A stretch of DNA of 64,000 bases from Comamonadaceae bacterium (GCA_947455465.1 CANGNS010000009.1:54283-118282); one strand, 5' to 3'; positions 17,673-28,005 are shown, counted from the stretch's first letter. Translations and numbers: made by a program. Notes: generated by a model not told the origin, from the sequence alone.

Positions 17673-18557
17673 ATGAGCCAAAGTCCCCCCGCCGTCCCGC
17701 CGCTGTACCGCGAATTCACCCAGCAAGCGCAAATTGATGCGCAGTACAACACCGCGCTCACCCTGCCCGACCCGGCCGCGCCCGGGCGCCACTATGTGGA
17801 GCGTGCCCAGCACGCCCGTGCCACGCTGCGCTGCACGCTGGACATTCCCTTTGGCCCCACCGTGCACGAGACTTTGGACATTTTCCCGGCTGACGTGCCC
17901 AACGCGCCTGTATTTGTGTTCATCCATGGCGGCTACTGGCGGGCTTTGAGCAGCAAGGAATTTAGCGGCGTAGCACTGGGCTTGCAGGCCCGAGGCATCA
18001 CCACGGTGGTGGTCAATTACGCCCTGTGCCCGCATGTAAGCATTGACGAGATCACGCGCCAGGTGCGCGCTGCCGTGGCCTGGACGCTGCGCCATATCGG
18101 CCAGTACGGCGGCGACCCGGCGCGGGTGGCCGTGGGTGGCCACTCTGCCGGCGGCCATCTGACGGCCATGTGCCTGCAAACCGAATGGGCACGCGACTAT
18201 GGCCTGGCGCAAGACCCGATCAAGGCAGCGCTGTGCATCAGCGGGATTTACGACATCTTGCCGCTGCGCTTTAGCTACCTGCAGCCCATGATTCAGCTCG
18301 ACGATGGCGTCATTGGGCGCAACAGTCCGGCCTTTAGCGCCCGGCGCTGCAGCACGCCCACCTGGATCACCTGGGGCGGGGCGGAGACGCCCGAGTTTGA
18401 GCGCCAGGCACGCCTGATGCACGCGGCCTGGGACGCGCAGGGCAACAGCGCGCAATTGCGCGCCATCGACGGCGCCAACCATTTCAGCGTGATTCATGGC
18501 TTGGAGACGCCTGACAGCGCATTGTGCAATTGGCTGGCCGAGCAACTCGGCGCCTAA
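17673..18557 (+). CDS. Alpha/beta hydrolase, esterase or kynurenine formamidase-like
   Basis: A 294-residue alpha/beta-hydrolase. HGGYW (85-89) is the oxyanion-hole motif of the hormone-sensitive lipase/arylformamidase group, and GHSAGGH (156-162) presents the nucleophile Ser158. The likely acid lies near TWGGAETPEFERQ and the base in GANHFSVIHGL. The HGGYW form is common in kynurenine formamidase-like proteins, but no other tryptophan-degradation gene is nearby, so substrate is open. It starts 24 bases after dbpA with AAAGGAAA as ribosome site, probably in the same transcript. Cytosolic; no signal peptide. Confidence 0.8.
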   Translation: MSQSPPAVPPLYREFTQQAQIDAQYNTALTLPDPAAPGRHYVERAQHARATLRCTLDIPFGPTVHETLDIFPADVPNAPVFVFIHGGYWRALSSKEFSGVALGLQARGITTVVVNYALCPHVSIDEITRQVRAAVAWTLRHIGQYGGDPARVAVGGHSAGGHLTAMCLQTEWARDYGLAQDPIKAALCISGIYDILPLRFSYLQPMIQLDDGVIGRNSPAFSARRCSTPTWITWGGAETPEFERQARLMHAAWDAQGNSAQLRAIDGANHFSVIHGLETPDSALCNWLAEQLGA

Positions 18558-18629
18558 GCGGAGACAGGCCCGCCCGCCTAGGGAAACTGACTAGCCCGGC
18601 CGACGCAGGCCGGTGGTACTCTGCGCACC

Positions 18630-19820
18630 ATGCAAACTGCACTGTCCACCCCGTCTGACACACCCTACCGGGACCGCAAGCGCCACGCGTGGCTGCTGTC
18701 GTTGCTGATTCCGGCCACGGTGCTGGTCGGGCCCGCGGCCATGGTCTGGAGTGGCAGCGCTTTGGCGCTGTGGGCGCCGGTTTTGTTCTTTTACGGCGTG
18801 GTCCCCGCCATCGATTACTTCATGGGCGAAGACCAGAGCAACCCGCCCGAAGAGGCGGTGCCCGCCCTCGAGGCCGACCGCTATTACCGCTGGATTACCT
18901 ACCTGCTGGCGCCAGTTTTGTGGGCTGCTTTTGTTTTCAGCGCCTGGTTTGCGGCCAGCCATGATTTGCCTTTGCACGGCTGGCTGGCCATGGTGATGAT
19001 CAGTGGCGCAGTCGGCGGCTTTTGCATCAACCTGGGCCACGAGCTGGGACACAAAAACACCGCCTTAGAAAAGGCGCTCGCCAAAATCGTGCTGGCGCCT
19101 TCGGGCTACGGCCACTTTTTTGTCGAGCACAACCGAGGCCACCACCGCGACGCGGCCACGCCGCTGGACCCGGCCTCCTCGCGCATGGGCGAGTCGATTT
19201 ACCGCTTTGTGCTGCGCGAGATGCCCGGCGCCTGGACGCGGGCCTGGGCTTTGGAGCGTAGCCGCTTAGCGCAAGCCGGGTTGCCGCTGTGGTCCTGGCA
19301 CAACCACATCTTGCAGCCAGCGGCGCTAACGCTGGGGCTCTGGGCGGCGCTGATGGCGTGGCTGGGGCCGCAGATCATTTTGTTCCTGGTGCCGGCGGCC
19401 TTGTGGTCGAACTTTCAGCTGACCTCGGCCAACTATGTGGAGCATTACGGGCTGTTACGGCAAAAAATCCCGCAAGGGCGCTATGAAATCTGCCAGCCGC
19501 ACCATTCCTGGAACAGCAACCATATTTTTTCGAATTGGATACTGTTCCAGCTGCAGCGCCACTCTGACCACCACGCGCATCCGCTGCGCCGCTACCAGTC
19601 GCTGCGCCATTTCGAAGATTTGCCCACGCTGCCCAGCGGCTATTTCGGCATGTTTGTGCTGGCCTACATTCCGCCACTGTGGTACCGGACGATGGACGAG
19701 CGCCTATTGGCGCAGGTCGGGCGTGATACCGGCCAGATCAACCTCGATCCAGCGCGGCGGGCGGCACTTATTGCGCGCTATGGCTTGCGCGACAGCGCGG
19801 CGGCCCCGGCCGCCGGCTAA
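18630..19820 (+). CDS. alkB: Alkane 1-monooxygenase (AlkB-type membrane diiron hydroxylase)
   Basis: A 396-residue integral membrane protein with six or so hydrophobic segments and the complete histidine set of alkane hydroxylases: HELGHK (137-142), EHNRGHH (166-172), NYVEHYGL near 277 and LQRHSDHHAHPLRRYQ near 312. It inserts oxygen at the terminal carbon of medium-chain alkanes and needs rubredoxin and a reductase, neither of which is in the window. A small 6-base hairpin (18596-18613) and TACTCT lie just before its start. It meets icmF tail-to-tail with one base between stop codons. Some homologues act on other hydrophobic substrates. Confidence 0.92.
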   Translation: MQTALSTPSDTPYRDRKRHAWLLSLLIPATVLVGPAAMVWSGSALALWAPVLFFYGVVPAIDYFMGEDQSNPPEEAVPALEADRYYRWITYLLAPVLWAAFVFSAWFAASHDLPLHGWLAMVMISGAVGGFCINLGHELGHKNTALEKALAKIVLAPSGYGHFFVEHNRGHHRDAATPLDPASSRMGESIYRFVLREMPGAWTRAWALERSRLAQAGLPLWSWHNHILQPAALTLGLWAALMAWLGPQIILFLVPAALWSNFQLTSANYVEHYGLLRQKIPQGRYEICQPHHSWNSNHIFSNWILFQLQRHSDHHAHPLRRYQSLRHFEDLPTLPSGYFGMFVLAYIPPLWYRTMDERLLAQVGRDTGQINLDPARRAALIARYGLRDSAAAPAAG

Positions 19821-19821
19821 C

Positions 19822-22800
19822 TTACATATTGCGTCGGTACTGCCCGCCCACCTCGAAAAGGGCGTTGGTGATCTGACCGAGTGAGCAAACGCGCACCGCG
19901 TCCATCAACACCTCAAAAACATTGCAGTTGTCGATCACGGCTTGCTGCAAGCGCTTGAGCATGGCCGGCGCCTGCGCGGCATGTTGTGCGTGGAAGGCCT
20001 GCAATCGGGCCAACTGGCTTTGCTTTTCCTCGTCGGTGCTGCGCGCCAGCTCCAGGGTTTCGAGCACCTGGTCGCCGTGCGGGTTGCGGAACGTGTTGAC
20101 GCCAATAATGGGCAGCTCGCCCGTGTGCTTGAGCATCTCGTAGTGCATGGACTCGTCCTGGATTTTGCCGCGCTGGTAGCCGGTTTCCATCGCGCCTAAA
20201 ACGCCGCCACGTTCTGAAATTTTCTCGAACTCGGCCAGCACAGCCTCTTCCACCAACTCGGTGAGCTCTTCGATGATAAAGGCGCCCTGGGACGGGTTTT
20301 CGTTCTTGGCCAGCCCCCACTCGCGGTTAATGATCAACTGGATCGCCATGGCGCGGCGCACGCTGTCTTCGGTGGGTGTGGTGATGGCCTCGTCAAAAGC
20401 GTTGGTGTGCAGGCTGTTGCAGTTGTCGTAGATGGCGATCAGCGCCTGCAGCGTGGTGCGGATGTCGTTGAACTGAATTTCCTGCGCGTGCAGGCTGCGC
20501 CCGCTGGTTTGGATGTGGTACTTGAGCTTTTGGCTACGCTCGTTGGCACCGTATTTTTCCTTCATGGCCACGGCCCAGATACGCCGGGCCACGCGGCCCA
20601 TCACGGTGTATTCGGGGTCCATGCCATTGCTAAAGAAAAAGCTCAGGTTGGGCGCGAAGTCGTCAATATGCATGCCCCGCGCCAAATAGGCCTCGACAAA
20701 GGTAAAACCATTGGACAGCGTGAAAGCCAGCTGGCTGATCGGGTTGGCCCCGGCCTCGGCAATGTGGTAGCCGCTGATGGACACGCTGTAGAAATTGCGC
20801 ACCTTGTGGTCCACAAAATATTGGGCCACATCGCCCATCACCTTGAGCGAGAACTCGGTCGAAAAAATGCAGGTGTTTTGCCCTTGGTCTTCCTTCAGGA
20901 TGTCCGCTTGTACCGTGCCGCGCACGTTTTGCAGCACCCAGGCACGGATGTCGGCCGCCTCGTGGGCACTGGGTTCGCGGTCGTGTTCGGCGCGGAATTT
21001 CTCCAGGTTTTGGTCGATAGCCGTATTCATAAACATGGCCAGGATGCTGGGCGCCGGTCCGTTGATCGTCATGGACACGCTGGTGCTGGGGCTGCACAGA
21101 TCAAATCCACCATACAGCACCTTGAGGTCGTCGATGGTGGCAATGCTCACGCCGGAGTTGCCCACCTTGCCGTAAATGTCAGGGCGCCGGTCCGGGTCGT
21201 TGCCATACAAGGTCACAGAGTCAAAGGCGGTGGACAAGCGCTTAGCGGGCATGCCCTGGCTGAGCAGCTTGAAGCGGGTATTGGTGCGAAAGGCGTCGCC
21301 CTCACCGGCAAACATGCGCGTGGGGTCCTCGCCCTCGCGCTTGAAGGTGAAGGTACCGGCGGTGTAGGGGTAATGGCCCGGCACGTTGTCCAGCATCAGC
21401 CATTGCAAGATATCGCCCGGGTCCTGGTATTTGGGCAAGGCGACTTTGGGAACCACCGTGCCGCTGAGCGAAGTCGTGGTCAGCGCGGTACGCATTTCTT
21501 TGTCGCGGATTTTGACAACCAGCTCGGCGCCGGCATAGTCTTTTTGCATCTGTGGCCAGTGGCTGAGCAATGCGCGGGCATCCCCATGCTGCTGCGCCTC
21601 GCGTTCGCTGGCCAAGGCCAGTGCGGCCTCGGCCGCGCGGGCTTTGACCGGGCGGTCCACCTGCAGCATGGCGGCGGCGGCGCGCAACTGACCGATTTCC
21701 CGGGCAATTTGGGCCTGTGCACGGGCGCGCTTTTTGTAGCCACGCACGGTGTCGCTGATTTCGGAGAGGTAGCGGGTGCGCTGGGGCGGAACCACCGGGC
21801 TTTGGTTGCTGCTAAAGCGCACCGCAACCGGAGGCAAAGCATGCTGTGCGGGCGTTTGCAGCCCCAAAGCCTGCAAGCGCGGCAACATGGCTTGGTACAG
21901 CGCGGTGACGCCATCGTCATTAAAGCGCGCGGCCATGGTGCCAAAAACGGGCATGGCTTCGGTGCTTTGGTCCCAGGCTTCGCGGTTGCGCTGCACTTGC
22001 TTGGAGACGTCGCGCAGCGCGTCGCTGGCGCCCTTGCGGTCAAATTTGTTGATGGCGACAAATTCGGCAAAGTCCAGCATATCGATTTTCTCGAGCTGGC
22101 TGGCCGCGCCAAACTCGGGCGTCATGACGTACAGAGGCACGTCCACCAGCGGCACGATGGCCGCGTCGCCCTGCCCGATGCCCGAAGTTTCCACCACGAT
22201 CAGGTCAAAGCCGGCCATCTTGCAGGCGGCAATCGCATCAGGCAGCGCCTGGCTGATTTCCGAACCAAACTCGCGTGTGGCCAGCGAGCGCATAAACACA
22301 CGCGGCGCATTGTTCGAGGCGGCCCAGGGCGCAATCGCATTCATGCGGATGCGGTCGCCGAGCAAAGCGCCGCCGCTTTTGCGGCGCGAGGGATCAATGG
22401 AGATCACGGCAATGCGCAGGCTGTCGCCCAAATCCAGCCGAAAGCGGCGGATCAGCTCGTCGGTGAGCGACGATTTACCGGCGCCACCGGTGCCGGTGAT
22501 ACCGATGGTGGGCACTTTGGCATCGGCTGCGCGGCTGCGCAGGTTTTGCACCAGGTCGGGGGCGGCTTTTCCCGCTTCCAGCGCGGTTAGCAACTGCGCC
22601 AGCGACCGCCAGGCGGCATCGGTATGGCCCGCAATGGCCGCGAGCGCTTGGGGTGCGTGGCCGCACAGGTCCTGGTCGCAGCGCATCACCATTTCGCCGA
22701 TCATGCCGGCCAAGCCCATTTTCTGGCCGTCCTCGGGGCTGTAAATACGGCTCACGCCATAGTCGTGCAGCGCCCGAATTTCAGACGGAACTATCACCCC

Positions 22801-23127
22801 GCCACCGCCACCAAAAACCTGGATGTGCGCCCCGCCCCGGCTCTTGAGCAGATCGACCATGTATTTGAAATACTCCACATGCCCGCCCTGGTAAGAGCTG
22901 ATAGCAATGCCCTGCACGTCCTCTTGCAGGGCGGCGGTTACTACCTCTTCGACGCTGCGGTTGTGACCCAAATGAATCACCTCCGCGCCCATGCTTTGCA
23001 AGATGCGGCGCATGATGTTGATGGCCGCGTCGTGGCCGTCAAACAGACTGGCTGCAGTTACAAAACGCACCTTGTGGGTCGGCCGGTACTGGGCGAGGGC
23101 TTTAAATTCTGCGGAGAGGTCGGTCAT
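19822..23127 (-). CDS. icmF: Fused isobutyryl-CoA mutase (IcmF)
   Basis: An 1101-residue fusion in the expected order: B12-binding domain with DGHDAA (axial His32), a G-protein chaperone with Walker [10 protein letters not shown] (212-220) and [10 protein letters not shown], a linker, and the C-terminal mutase barrel from about 560. Adenosylcobalamin-dependent, it interconverts isobutyryl-CoA and n-butyryl-CoA, with GTPase repair of the cofactor. In the substrate pocket Phe593 ([10 protein letters not shown]) and Gln750 (GQNTCIF) replace the Tyr and Arg of methylmalonyl-CoA mutase, supporting ICM rather than MCM activity. The start [11 protein letters not shown] is chosen over a longer frame. 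A perfect 22-base palindrome lies 35 bases upstream. Confidence 0.95.
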   Translation of the reverse strand: MTDLSAEFKALAQYRPTHKVRFVTAASLFDGHDAAINIMRRILQSMGAEVIHLGHNRSVEEVVTAALQEDVQGIAISSYQGGHVEYFKYMVDLLKSRGGAHIQVFGGGGGVIVPSEIRALHDYGVSRIYSPEDGQKMGLAGMIGEMVMRCDQDLCGHAPQALAAIAGHTDAAWRSLAQLLTALEAGKAAPDLVQNLRSRAADAKVPTIGITGTGGAGKSSLTDELIRRFRLDLGDSLRIAVISIDPSRRKSGGALLGDRIRMNAIAPWAASNNAPRVFMRSLATREFGSEISQALPDAIAACKMAGFDLIVVETSGIGQGDAAIVPLVDVPLYVMTPEFGAASQLEKIDMLDFAEFVAINKFDRKGASDALRDVSKQVQRNREAWDQSTEAMPVFGTMAARFNDDGVTALYQAMLPRLQALGLQTPAQHALPPVAVRFSSNQSPVVPPQRTRYLSEISDTVRGYKKRARAQAQIAREIGQLRAAAAMLQVDRPVKARAAEAALALASEREAQQHGDARALLSHWPQMQKDYAGAELVVKIRDKEMRTALTTTSLSGTVVPKVALPKYQDPGDILQWLMLDNVPGHYPYTAGTFTFKREGEDPTRMFAGEGDAFRTNTRFKLLSQGMPAKRLSTAFDSVTLYGNDPDRRPDIYGKVGNSGVSIATIDDLKVLYGGFDLCSPSTSVSMTINGPAPSILAMFMNTAIDQNLEKFRAEHDREPSAHEAADIRAWVLQNVRGTVQADILKEDQGQNTCIFSTEFSLKVMGDVAQYFVDHKVRNFYSVSISGYHIAEAGANPISQLAFTLSNGFTFVEAYLARGMHIDDFAPNLSFFFSNGMDPEYTVMGRVARRIWAVAMKEKYGANERSQKLKYHIQTSGRSLHAQEIQFNDIRTTLQALIAIYDNCNSLHTNAFDEAITTPTEDSVRRAMAIQLIINREWGLAKNENPSQGAFIIEELTELVEEAVLAEFEKISERGGVLGAMETGYQRGKIQDESMHYEMLKHTGELPIIGVNTFRNPHGDQVLETLELARSTDEEKQSQLARLQAFHAQHAAQAPAMLKRLQQAVIDNCNVFEVLMDAVRVCSLGQITNALFEVGGQYRRNM

Positions 23128-23161
23128 GGGACAAGCCTTGAAAAAGGATCGCACTTGGCGA

Positions 23162-23183
23162 TTGACGTTTACGTAAACGTCAA
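23162..23183. promoter_or_regulatory. Perfect 22-base palindromic operator between icmF and coaX
   Basis: The half-site TTGACGTTTAC is followed immediately by its exact reverse complement. It sits 35-56 bases upstream of icmF and 54-75 upstream of coaX. The sequence resembles sites reported for MerR-type LiuR and related regulators of branched-chain acyl-CoA breakdown in proteobacteria, which would fit icmF; that link is from memory and inferential. On the plus strand it also supplies a TTGACG -35-like box, with TGTAAA 17 bases on, so it could overlap a coaX promoter. Confidence 0.8.
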
Positions 23184-23236
23184 CTGTAAACCATTACCGG
23201 CACTTGGTGATAATGTGGCCAAACTTTCCTACGTAT

Positions 23237-24007
23237 ATGACCTTTCTTGCGCTGGATATCGGCAACACCCGTCTCAAATGGGCGCTGTACCGCGCACCCC
23301 ACCCGGGAGCCGCCTTGCTGGCCCAAGGTGCCGAATTCCTGGAAAACATCGACAAACTCGCCGATGGCGCTTGGCGCGATCTGGAGGCGCCTACGCAGGT
23401 GCTCGGTAGCGTCGTGGCTGGCGATGCGGTCAAACGCCGGGTCCAGGAACAAATGGATTTGTGGGATGTGAACCCCCAATGGGTGGTCGCCAGCGACCAG
23501 GAGGCAGGGGTGACCAATGGCTATGACCACCCCAGTCGCCTGGGCGCAGACCGTTGGGTGGCCATCATCGGCGCCTACCACCGTATGCGTGCGCAAGGAC
23601 CGGCTCGGCCGATGGTGGTCGTGATGGTGGGCACGGCAGTCACCGTGGAGGCGGTGTCATCCGATGGGCGCTTTTTGGGCGGCATGATTATTCCGGGCCA
23701 CGGCATCATGCTGCGGGCCCTGGAGTCGGGCACGGCGGGCCTGCATGTGCCCACCGGCGAAGTGCGGCCCTTTCCCACCAACACCAGCGACGCGCTGACC
23801 AGCGGCGGCACCTTTGCCATTGCCGGGGCGGTGGAATGCATGGTGCAGCATGTACGCAGCCACTGCGGCGCCGAACCGCTGTGCATCATGACCGGCGGGG
23901 CCGGTTGGAAGATGGCGCCTTCTATGACCCGCCCTTTCGAGCTGGTGGACAACCTGATTTTTGACGGTCTGCTTTGCATGGCAGAGCGCCGTTTTGCCAA
24001 TACCTAG
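23237..24007 (+). CDS. coaX: Type III pantothenate kinase
   Basis: A 256-residue protein beginning [18 protein letters not shown], the phosphate-1 motif of the ASKHA fold, with [35 protein letters not shown] and [15 protein letters not shown], the conserved type III PanK blocks. It phosphorylates pantothenate in the first step of coenzyme A synthesis, uses a monovalent cation, and is not feedback-inhibited by CoA. The start is set at the normal family N-terminus; the frame extends upstream to 23204 without support. A GATAAT element lies at 23209-23214. It shares the icmF operator region and ends overlapping the stop codon of the facing amidohydrolase gene. Confidence 0.93.
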   Translation: MTFLALDIGNTRLKWALYRAPHPGAALLAQGAEFLENIDKLADGAWRDLEAPTQVLGSVVAGDAVKRRVQEQMDLWDVNPQWVVASDQEAGVTNGYDHPSRLGADRWVAIIGAYHRMRAQGPARPMVVVMVGTAVTVEAVSSDGRFLGGMIIPGHGIMLRALESGTAGLHVPTGEVRPFPTNTSDALTSGGTFAIAGAVECMVQHVRSHCGAEPLCIMTGGAGWKMAPSMTRPFELVDNLIFDGLLCMAERRFANT

Positions 24008-25197
24008 GCCTTTGACGCCAGCCAGGCCTCGGCCAAGCGCACCCAGTAGGTGGCGCCCAGCGGCAGCAAATCGTCGTTGAAATCGTAGCTAGGGTTGTGC
24101 AGCATGCAGGGCCCGCCGCCGTGGCCGATTTCTCGGTGGGCCCCGTCGCCGTTGGCGATAAAGGCGTAACAACCGGGTTTGGCCATCAACATATAAGAGA
24201 AGTCTTCGGCGCCCATGGTCGGCTCCTGTGCGGTGACCTGGGCCTGGCCAACGATGGAGACCATGACTTGGCGCGCAAACTCTGCCTCGGGCGCCGAGTT
24301 GATAGTGGGCGGGTAGTTGCGTGAGAACTCAAAGCTGCATTCGGTGCCAAAAGCGGCCGCCGTGTGCTGGGCCACCTCGCGCATGCGCTGCTCGATGCGG
24401 TCGAGCACCTCTACCGTAAAAGTGCGCACCGTGCCTTCCAAAGTGCAGCTGTCGGGGATCACGTTGGTGGCTTCGCCGGCGTGGATCATGGTGACCGAAA
24501 TAACGCCCGCCTCGATGGGCTTGATGTTGCGGCTGATGATGGTCTGAAAAGCCTGCACCATCTGGCAGGCGACCGGCACCGGATCGATGGCGTTGTGCGG
24601 CAAGGCAGCATGGCCGCCTTTGCCGCGCACGACGATCTTGAACTCATTGCTCGAGGCCATGACGGGGCCAGGGCTGACAGCAAATTGGCCCACTTGCGGA
24701 CCAGGCCAGTTGTGCAGGCCAAAGACCGCATCGACTGGAAATTTTTCAAACAAACCGTCTTTGATCATTTCACGCGCACCACCACCGCCCTCTTCGGCAG
24801 GTTGGAAGATGAGGTACACGGTACCGTCAAAGTTTCGGTTTTTAGCCAGGTATTTGGCGGCGGCCAGCAGCATGGCGGTATGGCCGTCGTGGCCGCAGGC
24901 GTGCATTTTGCCGGCATGGCGGCTGGCATGGGCGAAAGTGTTGAACTCTTGCATGGGCAAAGCATCCATGTCCGCGCGCAAGCCAATAGCCCGCTCTGAG
25001 GTGCCTGCCTTCACGATACCGACCACGCCGGTGGTGCCCATACCCCGGTGAACGGAAATTCCCCAGGCCGTGAGTTGCTGTGCTACCACGTCAGCGGTGC
25101 GCTGCTCCTGAAAACACAGCTCAGGGTGGGCGTGCAGGTCGCGCCGGACAGCGGCCATGGCGGGCGCATCGGCCAGGATTTCGTCAATCAGTTGCAT
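24004..25197 (-). CDS. M20 family amidohydrolase (hippurate hydrolase / aminoacylase type)
   Basis: A 397-residue metallohydrolase of the M20D group. [15 protein letters not shown] is near 25, the metal motif [19 protein letters not shown] is near 101-119, and [15 protein letters not shown] carries the catalytic Glu. The dimerisation insert (about 185-295) and the last metal His in [10 protein letters not shown] follow. It hydrolyses N-acyl amino acids or hippurate-like amides in the cytosol. It stands alone, convergent with coaX (stop codons overlap) and divergent from the molybdopterin oxidoreductase. Substrate within the family cannot be read from sequence. Confidence 0.9.
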   Translation of the reverse strand: MQLIDEILADAPAMAAVRRDLHAHPELCFQEQRTADVVAQQLTAWGISVHRGMGTTGVVGIVKAGTSERAIGLRADMDALPMQEFNTFAHASRHAGKMHACGHDGHTAMLLAAAKYLAKNRNFDGTVYLIFQPAEEGGGGAREMIKDGLFEKFPVDAVFGLHNWPGPQVGQFAVSPGPVMASSNEFKIVVRGKGGHAALPHNAIDPVPVACQMVQAFQTIISRNIKPIEAGVISVTMIHAGEATNVIPDSCTLEGTVRTFTVEVLDRIEQRMREVAQHTAAAFGTECSFEFSRNYPPTINSAPEAEFARQVMVSIVGQAQVTAQEPTMGAEDFSYMLMAKPGCYAFIANGDGAHREIGHGGGPCMLHNPSYDFNDDLLPLGATYWVRLAEAWLASKA

Positions 25198-25305
25198 ACG
25201 AGCATTCCAATAATCAGTTCAGCAATCTGCTTGCGGCGGAGTGTAGCAAGGCGGCACAATGGCATTTTTTGAACCGCACCGGGTGCCCCAAAGCACCGCC
25301 ACACT

Positions 25306-27411
25306 ATGCCAGAAGTCACTTTGCGCCGCGACCACTCGACCGACTTACCCCTGCATCGGCAAGTGCTGGGCGCGTGCCCCCACGACTGTCCGGACACCTG
25401 CTCACTCCTCACCACCGTGGTGGACGGAAAAGCCATCAAGGTACAGGGCAACCCCCATCACCCGCAAACCGATGGCGTTTTATGCACCAAGGTGGCGCGT
25501 TATACCGAGCGCACCTACCATCCTGAAAGGCTATTGCAGCCACTCAAACGAACAGGCCCCAAAGGATCGGGCCAGTTCGCCCCGGTATCCTGGGATTCAG
25601 CAATCGCCGACATTTGCCATCGCCTTAAAACCATCATTGCCGATCCTGCGCAAGGGCCGCAAGCAGTCTTGCCCTACAGCTACGCCGGGACCATGGGCTG
25701 GGTACAAAGCGAGGGCATGGCGGCCCGTTTTTTCAATCGCATAGGCGCCTCGCTGCTGGATTACACGATATGCGCCTCGGCAGGTGGTGCAGGCCTAGCG
25801 CACACGCTGGGGGCCAATGTAGGGATGGCCGTGGAGCAGTTTGCCCAGGCCAAGCTCATTGTGATTTGGGGGAGTAACCCGATTACCAGCAGCGTGCATT
25901 TCTGGCGCTATGCCCAGGAAGCCAAACGCAAGGGTGCGCGCCTGGTGTGCATTGACCCACGAAAGTCTGAAACGGCCGAAAAGTGCCATAACCATATTGC
26001 GCTGCTACCGGGCACAGACGCGGCATTGGCGCTGGCACTGATGCACGAGCTGATCGTCCACGACTGGCTGGACCAGGACTACTTGGACCACTACACGGTG
26101 GGTTGGGAGGCGCTTCGCGCACGGGCTTTGCAATGGCCGCCCGCGCGTGCAGCCCAGGTATGCGGCATCAGTGTTCAAGAAATAGAGGCTCTGGCACGCG
26201 ACTACGGTCAAACCTGTCGAGACGGACAGCCTGCCGCCATTCGACTGAACTACGGCATGCAGCGCAGCCGAGGCGCAGCCAATGCCGTACGCGCCGTGCT
26301 TTGCCTACCGGCGCTTACCGGCGCTTGGCGCCATGCAGCGGGCGGCGTGCTTTTGTCGAGCTCGGGCGCCCGCAGCTTTAATAAAACGGTTCTGCAACAC
26401 CCACAATTGCGCCAGCCTGGGCCCGTACGCACCATCAATATGAGCACGATTGGTGACGATTTGCTGCGCCCGGCCTCGGCACAATTTGGACCTGCCATCT
26501 CCGCACTGTTTGTGTATAACAGCAACCCCGTAGCCGTGGCGCCGGACTCCAGCAAAGTAGTCCAGGGCTTTGCGCGCGAGGATTTGTTTACCGTGGTGCT
26601 GGAGCATTTTCAGACTGACACGGCAGACTACGCCGACTACATCCTGCCGGCCACCACACAGCTGGAGCATTGGGATATTCATACGACCTACGGCCATACC
26701 GACCTCCTTTTGAACGAACCTGCCATTGCGCCACTAGGGCAGTCGCGCAGCAATGCCGCTATTTTTCGGGCCTTGGCCCGAGGTATGGGCTACGCCGAAT
26801 CTTGCTTTGAGGAAGAAGATCTGGCCATGTGCCAATCGGCGCTGCAAGGGCGGCTTGACTTTGCAGCGCTTGCGCGTGATGGTTTTGTGGCTCTGCAGCG
26901 CGCGGACGCACCATTCGCGCAGGGCAACTTCCCCACGCCATCAGGTCGTTGTGAGCTATGGAGCGAGCGCTTGGCAAGTGAGGGCTTGGATGGCTTACCA
27001 GACTATCTGCCTAACTACGAAGCCGCAGGTTCTACGCCCGCGCACCCATTGGCCATGATCTCTCCACCAGCGCGTAACTTCATGAACTCCAGCTTTGTGA
27101 ACGTCAATAGTCTGCGCGGCATGGAAGGCGAACCATTGATTGAGATCCATCCGGATGACGCACGCGCACGGCAGCTGAGCGATGGCGCCTTGGTGCGAGT
27201 TTTCAACGATAGAGGGCAATACCATTGCATTGCCAAAGTGTCAGATCGTGCACGACCAGGCGTGGTGATTGGCCTGGGTGTGTGGTGGCGAAAATTGGGG
27301 CGCCGAGGCACCAATGTGAATGAACTCACCCACCAAAAACTCACCGACCTAGGCAGGGCACCGACTTTTTATGACTGCGCCGTGCAAGTAGAGGTGGTAC
27401 CTGACACTTAG
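25306..27411 (+). CDS. Molybdopterin-dependent oxidoreductase (single-subunit, 4Fe-4S)
   Basis: A 701-residue member of the DMSO-reductase superfamily. The N-terminal CPHDCPDTC near 25-33 plus a Cys in GVLCTKVARY coordinate a [4Fe-4S] cluster. The Mo-bisMGD core follows with YAGTMGW, LIVIWGSNPITSSVHFWRY, and a MopB C-terminal barrel with NFMNSSFVNVNSL and IEIHPDDARARQL. There is no Tat signal, so it is probably cytosolic. No electron-transfer subunit or cofactor gene is adjacent. Homologues are usually annotated only as formate dehydrogenase/DMSO-reductase family, and the substrate is unknown. Its stop overlaps that of the facing DUF2721 gene. Confidence 0.88.
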   Translation: MPEVTLRRDHSTDLPLHRQVLGACPHDCPDTCSLLTTVVDGKAIKVQGNPHHPQTDGVLCTKVARYTERTYHPERLLQPLKRTGPKGSGQFAPVSWDSAIADICHRLKTIIADPAQGPQAVLPYSYAGTMGWVQSEGMAARFFNRIGASLLDYTICASAGGAGLAHTLGANVGMAVEQFAQAKLIVIWGSNPITSSVHFWRYAQEAKRKGARLVCIDPRKSETAEKCHNHIALLPGTDAALALALMHELIVHDWLDQDYLDHYTVGWEALRARALQWPPARAAQVCGISVQEIEALARDYGQTCRDGQPAAIRLNYGMQRSRGAANAVRAVLCLPALTGAWRHAAGGVLLSSSGARSFNKTVLQHPQLRQPGPVRTINMSTIGDDLLRPASAQFGPAISALFVYNSNPVAVAPDSSKVVQGFAREDLFTVVLEHFQTDTADYADYILPATTQLEHWDIHTTYGHTDLLLNEPAIAPLGQSRSNAAIFRALARGMGYAESCFEEEDLAMCQSALQGRLDFAALARDGFVALQRADAPFAQGNFPTPSGRCELWSERLASEGLDGLPDYLPNYEAAGSTPAHPLAMISPPARNFMNSSFVNVNSLRGMEGEPLIEIHPDDARARQLSDGALVRVFNDRGQYHCIAKVSDRARPGVVIGLGVWWRKLGRRGTNVNELTHQKLTDLGRAPTFYDCAVQVEVVPDT

Positions 27412-27854
27412 CCGCGAACGCGCGCAAAGTTCAGCAAACGTGTCGCGATGATGGTCTCAATCAGAAAACAAACCAGAGCGAGTAAGAAGGCGACAATCCC
27501 GCTCAAAAATGCCACGATAGAAATTCTCAGCCCTTGAAAATCCAGTGTCTCGCCAAGAAACAAAATAATTACCGTCACGCCAATCGAGAACGCACACAGG
27601 GTAAGTAATCCAATAGCTCCGTTGGCCAACAAACCGCGCACACGCAACTCGCCAAGCTCTGCATAGTTCACATCAGGATTGGGGGCGGTTTTATCAAGAA
27701 TCTGCTGCTCTAAAAAACGCGCACGATCGATGATGCGCGCAAGGCGGCCCGACACAGCACCGATCATTCCAGAGACAGCGGTCAACAGAAACACGGGCGC
27801 TACTGAAAGCTGAATTCCATGCGAGACCGCATCCGGATCCAATGGAAAAATCAT
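27408..27854 (-). CDS. DUF2721 family membrane protein
   Basis: A 148-residue protein with a hydrophobic N-terminal segment (IQLSVAPVFLLTAVSGMIGAV), then RLARIIDRARFLEQ as a conserved polar helix, and two further membrane segments (GLLTLCAFSIGVTVIILFLG; AFLSGIVAFLLALVCFLIETI). This matches DUF2721, whose function is unknown. The start MIFPLDPDAV is chosen because GAGAGG lies at correct spacing and an upstream extension would run into the terminator of the tRNA transcript. Convergent with the molybdopterin oxidoreductase, with overlapping stop codons. Confidence 0.85.
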   Translation of the reverse strand: MIFPLDPDAVSHGIQLSVAPVFLLTAVSGMIGAVSGRLARIIDRARFLEQQILDKTAPNPDVNYAELGELRVRGLLANGAIGLLTLCAFSIGVTVIILFLGETLDFQGLRISIVAFLSGIVAFLLALVCFLIETIIATRLLNFARVRG

Positions 27855-27876
27855 GCTACCTCTCGATGTACAAAGC

Positions 27877-27904
27877 AAAACGCCAACTCGAAAGTTGGCG
27901 TTTT
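27877..27904 (-). terminator. Intrinsic terminator after the ribosomal/tRNA-fMet transcript
   Basis: Perfect 12-base stem AAAACGCCAACT / AGTTGGCGTTTT with a CGAA tetraloop, flanked by A and T runs. It lies 24 bases past the tRNA-fMet 3' end on the minus strand and ends the spc-alpha-tRNA transcription unit before the DUF2721 gene. Confidence 0.9.
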
Positions 27905-27928
27905 GACTACAGCTCCAAGCTGTCTGTT

Positions 27929-28005
<77 letters not shown>

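Noticed and set aside
20407..22590. A 727-codon open frame on the plus strand opposite icmF
   Set aside because: It lies wholly antisense to the well-supported icmF; its His/Gly/Arg-rich translation resembles no family and is a codon-bias artefact of GC-rich DNA.
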